DNA of 64,000 nt from Castellaniella defragrans (GTDB lineage Bacteria > Pseudomonadota > Gammaproteobacteria > Burkholderiales > Burkholderiaceae_B), in assembly GCF_014203015.1 (NCBI RefSeq), contig NZ_JACHIB010000020.1, positions 38,185 through 102,184 on the forward strand. Direction: 5' to 3'. The translations under genes and the position numbers were made by a program. The notes beneath the pieces are model-generated. The model made no database searches, had not been told where the DNA came from, and worked only from the letters and a program-made list of their open reading frames with translations. Within the stretch, counting starts at the first letter, position 1, and the number at the start of each line of letters is the position of its first letter. Positions 50,318-60,249 of this stretch are shown here, piece after piece.

Positions 50318-51988
50318 TCAGCGGCCGCGGCCGAGGAAGCCCAAACGGGACTCGTGCGCATGGGCGCCCCGGGGCTGGCGTTCGCCGCCCTCGCCGCCCG
50401 CCTGCTTGCGCGCGGGCTTGCCGCCTGGCTTGGCGCCCGGCTTGCGGCCGGATTTCTGGGCCGCCTTGGGCGGACGCGCCGCCGCGGGCGCGCCCTCGGC
50501 GGGGGGCTGCCCCGCCCCGCCCTGGGCCGGCTTGCCCGACTTGCCGGAGCGGGCCGGCTTGCCGGCGGACTTGCCCGCCGGTTTTCCGGCCGCCTTGCCC
50601 ACGGGCTTGCCCGGCTTGCCGGGACGCGCGGGACGGGCCTTCGCGGGCCGGCCTTCGGCATGCGTCTCCGCGGCCTCGAAGCCGGGGGCATGGGATTTCC
50701 GGGCCGGCTTGCGGCCGGGCTTCGCGGCCTGGCCGGACTTGCCGCCGTCGGGATGGCCGTTGGCCAGTCCGCCGCTGATGAGCAGCCCGGTGGTGAACGG
50801 ATCGATGCCGCCCTTGCGGCCGCCCGACACTTTCCCCCGGCGGTTCAGGCGCGCGCCGTTCTGGCCGTTCTGGCCCGGCGTGCCGAACCCCGGCGGCAGG
50901 GCGCTGGCGTGCGACAGCGGCTGGCGCTCGGACTGGCTGTCGTCCTCGTCGGCGCCGCGCAGCAGGCCCAGCTGCACCATCAGCGCGCCGACCAGGCTGG
51001 AATCGAGCTCGTCCCAGCGCCCGCGGCGCAGATTGGTGGGCAGCATCACGTCGCCGAAGCGGGTGCGGATCAGGCGGCTGACGGTCACCCCCGCCGCCTC
51101 GAACATGCGCCGCACCTCGCGGTTGCGGCCTTCGCTGAGCGTGACCCGGTACCAGCGATTGCTGCCTTCGCCGCCGATGTAGTCCAGGGAATTGAAATGG
51201 GCCTCGCCGTCTTCCAGCTGGATGCCGCTGGTCAGGCGGGCCTGCGCGTCTTCGCCCAGCTCGCCCAGGACGCGGACCGCGTATTCGCGTTCGGCTCCGT
51301 AGCGCGGATGCGACAGCCGGTTGGCGAGGTCGCCCGAGGTGGTCAGGATCAGCAGGCCTTCGGTGTTCAGGTCCAGGCGTCCCACCGACAGCCATTTGCC
51401 GGTGCGGATGCGCGGCAGGCGGGCGAACACGGAGGCGCGGCCTTCGGGGTCGTCGTGGCTGACGATCTCGCCGGCCGGCTTGTGATAGAGGATGACGCGG
51501 GGCAGCTTGCCCGCCTTGGGGCGCGCCACCAGGCGGCCGTTGACGCGGACCTTGTCGTCCGGGCCGATGCGCTGGCCCACGTGGGCGGGCTCGCCGTTGA
51601 CGGAGACGCGGCCGGCGATGATCAGCTCTTCCATCTCGCGCCGCGAACCCACGCCCGCGTCGGCCAGGACCTTGTGCAGCTTCGGCATGAGGACGTCGCT
51701 GTTCAGGTAGCGGTCCAGCCGTTTGGCGGTCGGGTGGGCGTCGTTCAGGTAGTTCAGGGCGCGGTCGGCTTCTTCCGCCGTGCCCGCATCGATGCCCGCG
51801 CCGGGATCGGCTGCCCGGGCTTCGGCGCCCGGGGCATCGCCCTGCTGCGCGTCTCCCCGGCGGCGGCGAAACGGCGTACGCAGCTTGCGTCCGCGCGGCT
51901 TGCCGTTTTCCGGCCGGCTGTCGGCGGCGGGCGGGGTTTCGGGCGCGTCCGTTCCGGCGCGCGGCATCGTCTCTATTTCTGCTGTCAT
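50318..51988 (-). CDS. rluB: 23S rRNA pseudouridine synthase RluB-type
   Basis: 556 residues, about twice the length of E. coli RluB. After an Ala/Arg-rich N-terminus (about 1-85) comes an S4 RNA-binding domain ([23 protein letters not shown]) and the catalytic domain with [22 protein letters not shown] basic Lys/Ala/Pro/Gly-rich tail of about 200 residues follows (roughly 350-556), with repeated short GKPAGK-like units. The tail is probably disordered and RNA-binding. It lies 34 bases after scpB. Confidence 0.9.
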   Translation of the reverse strand: MTAEIETMPRAGTDAPETPPAADSRPENGKPRGRKLRTPFRRRRGDAQQGDAPGAEARAADPGAGIDAGTAEEADRALNYLNDAHPTAKRLDRYLNSDVLMPKLHKVLADAGVGSRREMEELIIAGRVSVNGEPAHVGQRIGPDDKVRVNGRLVARPKAGKLPRVILYHKPAGEIVSHDDPEGRASVFARLPRIRTGKWLSVGRLDLNTEGLLILTTSGDLANRLSHPRYGAEREYAVRVLGELGEDAQARLTSGIQLEDGEAHFNSLDYIGGEGSNRWYRVTLSEGRNREVRRMFEAAGVTVSRLIRTRFGDVMLPTNLRRGRWDELDSSLVGALMVQLGLLRGADEDDSQSERQPLSHASALPPGFGTPGQNGQNGARLNRRGKVSGGRKGGIDPFTTGLLISGGLANGHPDGGKSGQAAKPGRKPARKSHAPGFEAAETHAEGRPAKARPARPGKPGKPVGKAAGKPAGKSAGKPARSGKSGKPAQGGAGQPPAEGAPAAARPPKAAQKSGRKPGAKPGGKPARKQAGGEGGERQPRGAHAHESRLGFLGRGR

Positions 51989-52022
51989 GGGGTTCGGTGA
52001 CTCCTACACAAAATTCTGTTCT

Positions 52023-52739
52023 TCATTCGTCGGGGCCTCGCGGCCGCGGTGCCGGGGGATCGAGCGCATCGGCGCGCGCCGCAGCTTCCTGCGCGGGCGC
52101 CGGCCCGGCCGCATCCGCGCCGGCCGCCTCGCCGGCTCCGTCCCCGTCAACCACGGCGTCCGCTTCCTGCGCGGCCCGCGGTCCTTCCGCCGCGTCGAAC
52201 GCCAGGACGCCCAGCGCTTCCGCAGGGTCCTCCGCGTCGAGCGCGGGCAGTTCGTCCAGCGCCCGCAGCCCGAGGTCTTCGAGGAAACGGCGCGTCGTCC
52301 CCAGCAGGGCCGGACGCCCCGGCGCGTCGCGATAGCCCAGGGTTTCGATCCAACCCCGGTCTTCGAGGGTGCGGATGATCTGTGCCGAGACCGTGACGCC
52401 GCGGATGTCCTCGATGTCCCCGCGCGTCACGGGCTGCCGCCATGCGATGATGGCGAGCGTTTCGAGCACGGCGCGAGAATAGCGAGGCGGTTTTTCGGGG
52501 TTCAGGCGCCCCAGGTAACGCTGCATGTCGGGACGGCTCTGGAAGCGCCAGCCACTGGCGATCTGCACCAGTTCGAGCCCCCGTTCCTGCCAGTCGAGCT
52601 GCAGGGCAGCCAGATGGCGGCGGATGTCGTCCCCGGAAATCGTGTCTTCAAAGAGACTGCGCAGATCGGCGACCGAGAGAGGCGCATCGGCGCACAACAA
52701 GGCCGTTTCCAATACGCGCAGGATTTCCGTTTCCGTCAT
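52023..52739 (-). CDS. scpB: Chromosome segregation and condensation protein ScpB
   Basis: 238-residue winged-helix subunit of the SMC-ScpAB complex. The core [23 protein letters not shown] and [29 protein letters not shown] are typical. The C-terminal 70 residues are Ala/Asp/Glu-rich. ScpA is not in the window. The gene is first on its strand after the divergent tRNA promoter. Confidence 0.93.
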   Translation of the reverse strand: MTETEILRVLETALLCADAPLSVADLRSLFEDTISGDDIRRHLAALQLDWQERGLELVQIASGWRFQSRPDMQRYLGRLNPEKPPRYSRAVLETLAIIAWRQPVTRGDIEDIRGVTVSAQIIRTLEDRGWIETLGYRDAPGRPALLGTTRRFLEDLGLRALDELPALDAEDPAEALGVLAFDAAEGPRAAQEADAVVDGDGAGEAAGADAAGPAPAQEAAARADALDPPAPRPRGPDE

Positions 52740-52764
52740 TTTAGCTTGAACTCCGCTCGGTTGC

Positions 52765-52793
52765 TTGCATTATTTTCGCAGACTTGCTATAGT
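52765..52793 (+). promoter_or_regulatory. Promoter of the initiator tRNA gene
   Basis: TTGCAT (52765-52770), 17 bases, TATAGT (52788-52793). Transcription would start about seven bases before the mature tRNA end. It faces away from scpB. Confidence 0.7.
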
Positions 52794-52806
52794 CTTGCTT
52801 TCCAGA

Positions 52807-52883
52807 CGCGGGGTGGAGCAGTCTGGCAGCTCGTCGGGCTCATAACCCGAAGGTCACAGGTTCAAATCCTGTCCCCGCAACCA
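52807..52883 (+). tRNA. Initiator tRNA-fMet (CAT)
   Basis: 77 bases including encoded CCA. The first base C does not pair with A72, the mark of bacterial initiator tRNA. The anticodon CAT is at 52841-52843 in the loop CTCATAA, closed by three G-C pairs (GGG/CCC), also initiator-specific. The T loop GTTCAAATC is normal. It is a single gene divergent from the scpB-rluB-rimP-nusA-infB block; in E. coli an fMet tRNA gene (metY) heads the same operon. Confidence 0.97.
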
Positions 52884-52894
52884 GATTCAGAACG

Positions 52895-52932
52895 CAGGCC
52901 GGATTCCCGTGGAATCCGGCCTGTTTTCGTTT
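52895..52932 (+). terminator. Rho-independent terminator of the tRNA gene
   Basis: CAGGCCGGATTCC and GGAATCCGGCCTG form a 13-bp perfect stem with loop CGT, followed by TTTTCGTTT. It ends the tRNA transcript 12 bases after CCA and lies between it and the convergent GGDEF/EAL gene. Confidence 0.85.
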
Positions 52933-53000
52933 CGGGTGCGGGTATCCGACCCCGGTATTCCGACCCCCGACCGCCAACCCCAGACCGCCCATCCTCCCCG

Positions 53001-56000
53001 CTACGCCCCGACCCCCGGGGGGGCGTGCGAGCGCATGGCCTGCTGCCGCACCAGGGCCTCGAATTCGGCGGCCGGCAGCGGGCGGCTGAGCAGGTAGCCC
53101 TGCCAGGCATGGCAGTGGTGCCGCTCCAGGAAGGCGCGCTGGGCTTCGGTTTCCACCCCTTCGGCGATGACGCGCAGGCCCAGGCTGATGCCCAGGGCGA
53201 CGATGGTGCGCGCGATGGCCGCGTCGTTGGGATCGGTCAGCACGTCGCGCACGAAGCTCTGGTCGATCTTCAGCTGGTCGAGCGGCAGGCGCTTCAGGTA
53301 GGCCAGCGACGAATAGCCCGTGCCGAAATCGTCCAGCGAGAAGCCCACGCCATAGCCCTTGAGCTGCACCATCTTGCGGATCGTGTCCTCGACGTCCCGC
53401 AGCAGCAGGCCTTCGGTGAGTTCGAGTTCGAGCCGGCTCGCGTCCGCGCCGCTGCCCGCCAGGGCCGCCAGGGTCTGATCGACGAAGCCGGGCTGGTGGA
53501 ACTGGCGCGGGCTGACGTTGACGGCCAGGCTCAGGTGCGCGAACACGGGATCCCGGGCCCAGCGGGCCAGCTGCTCGCAGGCGGCGCGCAGCACCCATTC
53601 GCCCAGCGGCAGGATCAGGCCGGTTTCCTCGGCCAGGGGGATGAAGGCGGCCGGCGAGACGAAGCCGTCCTGGGGATGGTGCCAGCGCAGCAGCGCCTCG
53701 CAGCCGATGATGCGGTCCCGGTCCATCTGCGGCTGGTAGAACAGCTCGAACTGGCCCCGCTCCAGGCCGATGCGCATGTCCAGCTCCAGCGTGGCCCGCC
53801 GGTGCACCGCGGCCTGCATCAGCGGATCGTAGAAGCGCAGCGTGTTGCGCCCCGCCGCCTTGGCCTGGTACATGGCCAGGTCGGCCCGCTTGATGTGCTC
53901 GTCCACGCCCTGCTCCAGCCCCTGGAACACCGCCGCCCCCATGCTGACGGTGGCGTGGTAGTGCTCCGCCCCCAGCAGATAGGGCGCGCTCAGCAGCGCC
54001 AGGATGCGCTGGCCGATTTCCTCCGCCTGGGCGGCGGCCTCTTCGGGCGAGGCGCCCAGGTCCTCCAGGACGACCACGAATTCGTCGTCCCCGTGCCGCG
54101 CCACGGTCTGCGAATCGGGCAGGCTGGTCCGCAGGCGCTCGGCCACCTGGCGCAGCATCAGGTCGCCGCTGTCGTGGCCGCGGGTTTCGTTCAGGGTCTT
54201 GAAATGATCCAGGTCCAGCATCAGCAGCGCGCCCCAGCGCTGATGGCGCGCCGCCGACGCCAGGGTCTGCTGCAGCCGGTCCAGCAGCAGGCGGCGGTTG
54301 GGCAGGCCGGTCAGGGAATCGTAGAAGGCCAGGTAGTTGATTTCCTCCTCGGCCGCGCGGCGCTGGGTGAGGTCCTCCAGGGTCAGCAGGTAGTCGTCGC
54401 CCAGCAGGACGCCGGCGACCTCGATCGTCCGATGGCGGCCGTCGCCGCACAGGATGCGGTATTCGCCCGCCGCGATGACGCCTTCGCCCGACCGGCGGGC
54501 CGCGTCGCACAGGCGCGACCAGCGCTGGCGCGCCCGTTCGCGCACGGCCGGGTCGGGACAGATCCGCGCCCACCAGGCCTGCACGTCCGGGACATCCTGC
54601 TCGGTGTAGCCGAAGATCTGCACGAACTGCCGGTTGCGGAACGCGATGCGTTCGTCGTGCCGCACCAGGCACACGCCCACCGGCAGGTGGTCGAGGATGC
54701 TGCGCAGGCGCCGCTCCCGCTCCCGCAGCGCGTCCTGCATGCGGCGCCGCTCGTCGATGTCCTGGATGACGGCGATGTGGTAGTCGGGCGCCTCGCCCGG
54801 CTGCCAGATGGGCGAGACCGTCAGGTCCACCCAGATCGGCTCGCCGCTCTTGCGCAGCACGCGCTTCTCGATGCGGAATTCGCGGATTTCCCCCGCCTGG
54901 ACGCGCTGCATCTGTTCCAGGTCCAATGCCAGGTCGTCCGGATGGGTCAGCTGGCGGAAGTCCAGCCGCAGCAGTTCGTCGCGCGCATAGCCGAGGATGT
55001 CGCAGTATTTCTGGTTGACGCGGACCAGGCGGCCGGTCTTCACGTCGGTCAGGGATACGCCCACCGCCGCCTGGTTGAAGACGGCGCGGAAGCGTTCCTC
55101 GCTGCGCCGCAGGGCCTCGTGGGTGGAGGCGACTTCGGTGTAGGCGCGCGTGCGCTGGCGCGCCGCCAGGGTGGCCAGCGCCGCCAGCAGCAGGGTCAGG
55201 ACCGCGCCGGCGCCACCGATCCACCAGGGCATGCGGCGCTCGGTGGGAGACAGCAGGGGATGGCTGGGCGTGAAGCTCAGGCGCCAGGTGCGGCCCATCA
55301 CGTCCAGCAGGCGGGTTTCCTCCAGCCCCAGCAGGGAGGCGGAATCGTCCGGCGGCAGCACCGAGACGCCCAGCGCGGCCGGCACCCCCGGCACGCCCGT
55401 GCCGCCCACGTCCTCCAGCCGCACCGACAGGCCGCGCAGGAAGCCGGAGGCGCGGATGGCGTCCAGCATCCCGCTGACCCGCACCACGGCGGCGACCGCG
55501 CCGATGAAGCGGTCGCCCTCGCCGCGATGGAACACCGGGAAGCGCAGGACGAAGGCCGTGCTGTCCTCTTTTTCCTGCAGCAGGGCGAAAGGCGCGGAGG
55601 CGGCCGGATGGCCAGTCGCCCGCCCCATCAGCAGGGAGGCCAGGTTGGCGGGCTGGGAGGCGATGTCCAGGCCCCACACGCCCGCGTTGCCCTCCCTGGG
55701 CCAGAGGTATTCGACGATGTAGTGGTCGGGCCGTTCGATGCGCGGATGGATGACGGGCACGGAGGCACCGGCAGGCGCCCCGCTGCGGGCGCGCAGCCGC
55801 GCTTCGTAGGCGGGCAGTTCGCGGGCGGGCACCCAGCGCACGAAGGACAGGTTCACCAGTTCGGGATAGTTCTTGCGGACGTCGTGCTGCGTCACCACGC
55901 GGTCGAACAGCCGGTCGTCCAGCTCGGGATTCACCGTGAACAGGTCGCGCAGGCCGGCCACGACCTCGGCATAGGCCACGATGCGCTGGGCGATGGCGTC

Positions 56001-56162
56001 GGTGGAAGAGCGGACCTCCTCGGAAAACCGGAGCTGGGCGATCGACCGCCCCGTATCCCGTTGCTGCAGCGCCAGCGCGTAGGTGAGACCGAAGCCGAAC
56101 ACGGCCACCACGAGGCCGGGAAACCAGAGGCTGAATGTTCGTCTTGCGGAAAATGCCGCCAT
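53001..56162 (-). CDS. CHASE-PAS-GGDEF-EAL cyclic-di-GMP protein
   Basis: 1053 residues. A membrane segment (about 11-31), a periplasmic CHASE-type sensor (about 80-260, DHYIVEYLWPREGNAGVWGLD), a second membrane segment (about 312-335), two PAS domains (about 350-470 and 480-600), GGDEF (about 610-780) and EAL (about 790-1040). The EAL site looks intact: EALLRW, NVSPRQF, ELELTEG, DDFGTGYSSL, KIDQSFV, EGVET, so phosphodiesterase activity is likely. The GGDEF loop reads HGDDEF, second Gly to Asp, with no RxxD inhibitory site where expected, so cyclase activity is doubtful. The start at 56162 follows GAGGAG by four bases. Confidence 0.9.
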   Translation of the reverse strand: MAAFSARRTFSLWFPGLVVAVFGFGLTYALALQQRDTGRSIAQLRFSEEVRSSTDAIAQRIVAYAEVVAGLRDLFTVNPELDDRLFDRVVTQHDVRKNYPELVNLSFVRWVPARELPAYEARLRARSGAPAGASVPVIHPRIERPDHYIVEYLWPREGNAGVWGLDIASQPANLASLLMGRATGHPAASAPFALLQEKEDSTAFVLRFPVFHRGEGDRFIGAVAAVVRVSGMLDAIRASGFLRGLSVRLEDVGGTGVPGVPAALGVSVLPPDDSASLLGLEETRLLDVMGRTWRLSFTPSHPLLSPTERRMPWWIGGAGAVLTLLLAALATLAARQRTRAYTEVASTHEALRRSEERFRAVFNQAAVGVSLTDVKTGRLVRVNQKYCDILGYARDELLRLDFRQLTHPDDLALDLEQMQRVQAGEIREFRIEKRVLRKSGEPIWVDLTVSPIWQPGEAPDYHIAVIQDIDERRRMQDALRERERRLRSILDHLPVGVCLVRHDERIAFRNRQFVQIFGYTEQDVPDVQAWWARICPDPAVRERARQRWSRLCDAARRSGEGVIAAGEYRILCGDGRHRTIEVAGVLLGDDYLLTLEDLTQRRAAEEEINYLAFYDSLTGLPNRRLLLDRLQQTLASAARHQRWGALLMLDLDHFKTLNETRGHDSGDLMLRQVAERLRTSLPDSQTVARHGDDEFVVVLEDLGASPEEAAAQAEEIGQRILALLSAPYLLGAEHYHATVSMGAAVFQGLEQGVDEHIKRADLAMYQAKAAGRNTLRFYDPLMQAAVHRRATLELDMRIGLERGQFELFYQPQMDRDRIIGCEALLRWHHPQDGFVSPAAFIPLAEETGLILPLGEWVLRAACEQLARWARDPVFAHLSLAVNVSPRQFHQPGFVDQTLAALAGSGADASRLELELTEGLLLRDVEDTIRKMVQLKGYGVGFSLDDFGTGYSSLAYLKRLPLDQLKIDQSFVRDVLTDPNDAAIARTIVALGISLGLRVIAEGVETEAQRAFLERHHCHAWQGYLLSRPLPAAEFEALVRQQAMRSHAPPGVGA

Positions 56163-56353
56163 GAGGCTCCTCGATCGTAAGGGCAGGCAAAGACGCAGGG
56201 GGGAATTCATGCGCACCCCGCCGGGCGGCGGCGCTCCTGGGATAAGAATAGCGGTTTTTCCGCGGTTGTCGTGGAATGTTTCAAATAGCGGCGCTTGCGG
56301 CCTCGAAACGCGCGTCCCGGCGGAACCACGGCCCCGCCGGCGTCGCCGCGGAT

Positions 56354-57772
56354 TCACCAGCGCACGAAGAACAGCACCCAGGCCCAGCAGAACGGCAGCA
56401 GGCCGGCGGCCACCAGGACCACGGCCGCCAGCCTGCGCAGCGGCTGGCACGTGCGCAGGCCCGCCAGCCGCCACTCGAAGCGCAGGCTCCAGGCCAGCGC
56501 CAGCGCCAGCAGCGTGAAGCGCACCGGATTGGCCCAGCCGGTGGAGACGCCCTCGTGCTGCAGCAGGGTCAGCGTCGTGGCCGACAGCCCCAGGAACACC
56601 CCGGCGCCCGCGGCCGGGATCAGGCCCTGGGCGAGCTTGTGCACGCCCGCCAGGCGGCTGCGCAGCAGCCGGCCGTCCGCATCGCGGACGCCGGGCCGCT
56701 CGGCGGCCGGCAGCGCGCGATCGGCCAGCCACAGGCCGCAGAACACGGCCCCGCCCACGACGGCCGCCGCGCCGCCGATGAAGCACAGGATGACGGCGCC
56801 GTCCAGCCAGCTGAAGCTGTCGTTGACTTCCGGATAGTGGGTCAGGATGAACCAGGGCGCATTGTCGGCCAGGGGCCAGTAGATGTCCCGCGCCACCAGC
56901 CAGGCCGCGGCGGACTGCTTGAGGGACACGAACCAGGGGCTGGCGCTCCACAGGAAGGCGCCCACCGCCAGGCCCATCAGGCCGAAGACGATCAGCGCCG
57001 TCTGCCAGCCGCCGCCCTCGGCCACGTGGACGATCTCGGCCTCCGGCGAGCGCGGCGTCAGCGTGATGGCGCCGCGGTAATCGCTGCAGCGGCCGCACAT
57101 GTGGCATTCGGCCGCGCCCTGCATGTTGCGCAGGGGCAGCAGCGGCGCGCAATTGATGGTTTCGGTCCGCCGCACGGGCGCGCGCCAGGCGGCGGCGTCC
57201 ACCCGGTAGTGCCAGGGCGCGAGCTTGGCCAGCAGGTTGAACACCCCGTTGACCGGGCAGAGGTACTTGCACCAGACGCGCTTGTCGCGCCCGTAGAGCC
57301 AGCCGACGATCATGGCGGCCACGGTGGAGCCGCCCAGCACGGCCGCGACCGCCCAGGGATACTGGTAGACACTGACCAGCTGGCCGTAGATCGTGGTCAG
57401 GCTGAAGGCCACGAAGGGCCAGCCGCCCCAGCGCATCCAGCGCGGGATGGCCCGCCCGCGCCCGTGCCGGCTGGCCCATTCGGTCAGCGCGCCCTCGGGA
57501 CAGAACAGGCCGCACCAGGCGCGCCCGAACAGAGGGATGGACACCAGCACGAAGGGCCACCAGATGCCCCAGAAGGCGAACTGGGCGAGGACGGTGAGGT
57601 TGTTGAAGACGGAGGCGGTGCGGTCCGGCAGCGGCATGGCCGCCGGAATCGCCAGCAGGGCGACGTAGACGGCGACGATGGCCCACTGCATCCGCCGGAT
57701 CGCGCGCTGGTGGTCGCGCAGGAAATCCCCCGCGCGCGCGACGCCGGAACGGAAGGAATGTGACGAAATCAT
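56354..57772 (-). CDS. ftrD: Membrane-bound 4Fe-4S polyferredoxin, FtrD-like
   Basis: 472-residue protein of the NosR/NapH/CcoG type, with about six to ten membrane segments. Two ferredoxin-like cysteine sets are seen, AWCGLFCPEG and CKYLCPVNG, plus CHMCGRC. In Bordetella-type ferrous iron uptake FtrABCD, FtrD is thought to take electrons from the oxidation step of FtrAB. The start at 57772 (MISSHSFRSG) is the first sensible ATG; no strong Shine-Dalgarno is seen. It is separated from ftrABC by a gene on the other strand, unlike the usual contiguous operon. Confidence 0.8.
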   Translation of the reverse strand: MISSHSFRSGVARAGDFLRDHQRAIRRMQWAIVAVYVALLAIPAAMPLPDRTASVFNNLTVLAQFAFWGIWWPFVLVSIPLFGRAWCGLFCPEGALTEWASRHGRGRAIPRWMRWGGWPFVAFSLTTIYGQLVSVYQYPWAVAAVLGGSTVAAMIVGWLYGRDKRVWCKYLCPVNGVFNLLAKLAPWHYRVDAAAWRAPVRRTETINCAPLLPLRNMQGAAECHMCGRCSDYRGAITLTPRSPEAEIVHVAEGGGWQTALIVFGLMGLAVGAFLWSASPWFVSLKQSAAAWLVARDIYWPLADNAPWFILTHYPEVNDSFSWLDGAVILCFIGGAAAVVGGAVFCGLWLADRALPAAERPGVRDADGRLLRSRLAGVHKLAQGLIPAAGAGVFLGLSATTLTLLQHEGVSTGWANPVRFTLLALALAWSLRFEWRLAGLRTCQPLRRLAAVVLVAAGLLPFCWAWVLFFVRW

Positions 57773-57852
57773 GCGGCTATGCCATTTCACGTCTTGAGGC
57801 CAAGGCGGTATTCTCCCCGCATCCCCTCTTCCAAGCAAACAGGAGTTGCCTC

Positions 57853-58872
57853 ATGAAAGCCATCGGATACCGGCAGGCCGGCCCCCTCGACCGCGACGAC
57901 GCGCTGGTCGACATCGAACTCGATCGCCCCGCGCCCCGGGGCCGCGACCTGCTGGTCGAAGTCGCGGCGGTGTCCGTCAACCCGGTGGATACCAAGATCC
58001 GCCGGAACGTGTCGCCCGAGCCCGGCCAGTGGAAGGTGCTGGGCTGGGACGCCGTCGGACGGGTCGCGGCCGCCGGCCCCGAGGCCACGCGCTTCCAGCC
58101 TGGCGACGCGGTGTTCTACGCCGGCGCGCTGGACCGGCCGGGCGCCAACAGCGAATTCCACCTGGTCGACGAACGCATCGTCGGCCGCAAGCCCCGCTCG
58201 CTCGGCGACGCCGAGGCGGCCGCCCTGCCCCTGACGGCCATCACCGCCTGGGAAATGCTGTTCGACCGGCTCGACGTGCGGCGTCCGGTGCCCGGCGCGG
58301 CGAACGCCGTCCTGATCGTCGGCGGCGCGGGCGGCGTGGGCTCGATCGCCATCCAGCTCGCCAAGGCGCTCACGGACCTGACCGTCGTCGCCACCGCGTC
58401 CCGTCCGGAGACCCGGGCCTGGGTCGAGGCGCTGGGCGCCGACCACGTCGTGGATCACCGCGAACCCCTGGCCGCGCAGGTGGCGGCCCTGGGCCTCGGC
58501 CAGCCCGCCTTCGTCTTCTCGACGACCGCGACCGACCGGCACGCGGCGCAGATCGCCGAGCTGATCGCCCCGCAGGGCCGCCTGGGCCTGATCGACGACC
58601 CCGAGGCCATCGACGTGAAGCTGTTCAAGCGCAAGTCGGTGTCCATCCATTGGGAATTCATGTACACCCGCTCGATGTTCGGGACCGTGGACATCGAGGA
58701 ACAGGGCCGCCTGCTGGATGAGGTCTCCCGCCTGGTGGACGCGGGCCGGCTGCGCACCACGCTGACCGAGACCCTGCGGCCGATCGACGCGGCCAACCTG
58801 CGGAAGGCGCACGCCCTGCTGGAAAGCGGCCGCGCCCGGGGCAAGATCGTGCTGGAAGGCTTCCGGACCTGA
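57853..58872 (+). CDS. Zinc-type alcohol dehydrogenase-like (quinone oxidoreductase) protein
   Basis: 339-residue medium-chain dehydrogenase/reductase of the zinc-binding-ADH-like family. The NADPH-binding motif is IVGGAGGVGSIAIQLAKAL, with no evident zinc cysteines in the catalytic half, as in quinone oxidoreductases. Substrate unknown. AGGAG precedes the ATG by seven bases. It sits on the plus strand between ftrC and ftrD, so it interrupts the iron set but is not part of it. Confidence 0.85.
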   Translation: MKAIGYRQAGPLDRDDALVDIELDRPAPRGRDLLVEVAAVSVNPVDTKIRRNVSPEPGQWKVLGWDAVGRVAAAGPEATRFQPGDAVFYAGALDRPGANSEFHLVDERIVGRKPRSLGDAEAAALPLTAITAWEMLFDRLDVRRPVPGAANAVLIVGGAGGVGSIAIQLAKALTDLTVVATASRPETRAWVEALGADHVVDHREPLAAQVAALGLGQPAFVFSTTATDRHAAQIAELIAPQGRLGLIDDPEAIDVKLFKRKSVSIHWEFMYTRSMFGTVDIEEQGRLLDEVSRLVDAGRLRTTLTETLRPIDAANLRKAHALLESGRARGKIVLEGFRT

Positions 58873-58990
58873 AGGGCCGGGGCCCCCGGGCCCGGACGCC
58901 GCGGACGGGGCGCCGGCGACCGGGAGCCGAGGAACGGGCCCGACGGCGCGTGGGGACCAGCGACCCGCGGCGCGCCAGACCCGCGGCGCG

Positions 58991-59848
58991 CTACGCCGCC
59001 GCGCCCGCCTTGGCCCCGGCGGCGGCCGGCGCGGCCCCGCGCGAGGCGCGGCGCAGCAGCCACGCCACGATGCCCCAGTACGCCAGCCAGATCAGCAGCT
59101 GCGACAGCGCGGGGTAGGCGCGGTAGCCGGCGAAATCGGCCAGGACCTTGCCCAGCCCGCCTTCGGTGTCCAGCAGCCAGGACGTATCCCACACCGGGTC
59201 CATCAGGGTCGGCAGCACGTCGAGCGAAATCAGCCGGTCCGTGGCCGACACCAGCAGCGCGCCGGCCAGCAGCAGCAAAAGAATTTCCGTCAGCTTGAAG
59301 AAGCGCCGCCAGGTGATGATCCGCCCGCCCAGCTGCAGCAGCCAGAAAGTCAGCAGCGCCGCCGCGAACCCGCCCAGCCCGGCCAGCACCATGGCGCCGA
59401 CGCCGCCCGCGTCCTGCGAGGACAGGACGGTGCCATACAGGAAGACCACGGTCTCGCTGCCTTCGCGCGCGACGGCGATCATGACCAGGGCGAGCAGGCC
59501 CCACCAGTGATCGCCGCCGACCTGCTCGGACGCGCCCGATTCCAGCTCGCGCTTCAGGCCGCGCCCGTGGGCACGCATCCAGACGACCATCTGCACCACC
59601 AGCCCGCAGGCCGCCAGCGCCATCAGGGCCTGGAACCATTCCTGGCCCTCGTCGGACAGCCAGGAGGAAATCCCCAGCAGCACCAGCGCCAGCGCGCCGG
59701 CCAGCAGCAGCCCGGCGCCGACACCGCCCCACAGCCAGGGCAGGCCGCGCCGGCCTTCCGGCGAGGCGCGCAGCCAGGAATACAGGATGCCGACGACCAG
59801 CAGGGCCTCGACACTTTCACGCCAGACGATGAAGCCGACTTGTTCCAT
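58991..59848 (-). CDS. ftrC: FTR1-family iron permease
   Basis: 285-residue inner-membrane permease with about seven membrane segments. Both iron-binding REXXE motifs of FTR1 are present: WRESVEA (R10-E14) and AREGSETV (R128-E132). The C-terminus is an Ala-rich tail. It is 25 bases after the cupredoxin gene ftrB. Transports iron with the periplasmic partners. Confidence 0.92.
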   Translation of the reverse strand: MEQVGFIVWRESVEALLVVGILYSWLRASPEGRRGLPWLWGGVGAGLLLAGALALVLLGISSWLSDEGQEWFQALMALAACGLVVQMVVWMRAHGRGLKRELESGASEQVGGDHWWGLLALVMIAVAREGSETVVFLYGTVLSSQDAGGVGAMVLAGLGGFAAALLTFWLLQLGGRIITWRRFFKLTEILLLLLAGALLVSATDRLISLDVLPTLMDPVWDTSWLLDTEGGLGKVLADFAGYRAYPALSQLLIWLAYWGIVAWLLRRASRGAAPAAAGAKAGAAA

Positions 59849-59873
59849 GATGATCAGGATCCATCCATGCTCG

Positions 59874-60233
59874 TCAGGGCTTGGGCAGCACCACCAGGGT
59901 GCCCTTCACCTGGGGATGGAAGTCGTCGAAGAAGGGATATTCGCCCGGCCGCGACAGGGTCAGCACCACGAACGAGGTGACCCCCGGCCCGAGCACCTTT
60001 TCCTTGCGCAGCGGCAGGCTCTCGAATTCGACGGCCTCGCTGCTTTCGTTGACCAGGACGATCTTGAAGCGGCCCGCCGGTACTTCCAGGCGGGCCGGCT
60101 CGAAGGTGCCGTCGGCCTTGAAGGTCAGCGTGTAGACCGGCATGTCGGCGGCGCGGGCCGCCGGCAGCGGCGCCAGCCAGCCCGCCCACGCCAGGGCCGC
60201 CAGGGCCATCCAGACGCGCATGCGTGTCGTCAT
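59874..60233 (-). CDS. ftrB: Periplasmic cupredoxin-domain protein of iron uptake (FtrB-like)
   Basis: 119 residues with a signal peptide (MRVWMALAALAWAGWLAPLPAARA) and a cupredoxin-like beta domain: TLTFKADGTFEPARLEVPAG and SRPGEYPFFDDFHPQVKGTLVV. The usual copper set is partial: a histidine in FDDFHPQ but no clear cysteine ligand. Similar to FtrB/EfeO-like cupredoxins. The ATG at 60233 begins the signal peptide; 16 bases separate it from ftrA. Confidence 0.82.
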   Translation of the reverse strand: MTTRMRVWMALAALAWAGWLAPLPAARAADMPVYTLTFKADGTFEPARLEVPAGRFKIVLVNESSEAVEFESLPLRKEKVLGPGVTSFVVLTLSRPGEYPFFDDFHPQVKGTLVVLPKP

Positions 60234-60249
60234 GACAGCCGCCCCGCGA

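Noticed and set aside
51780..56180. 1466-codon plus-strand frame across rluB, scpB, the tRNA gene and the GGDEF/EAL gene
   Set aside because: It runs through a tRNA gene and its terminator and antisense to well-identified genes, so it is a chance open frame.
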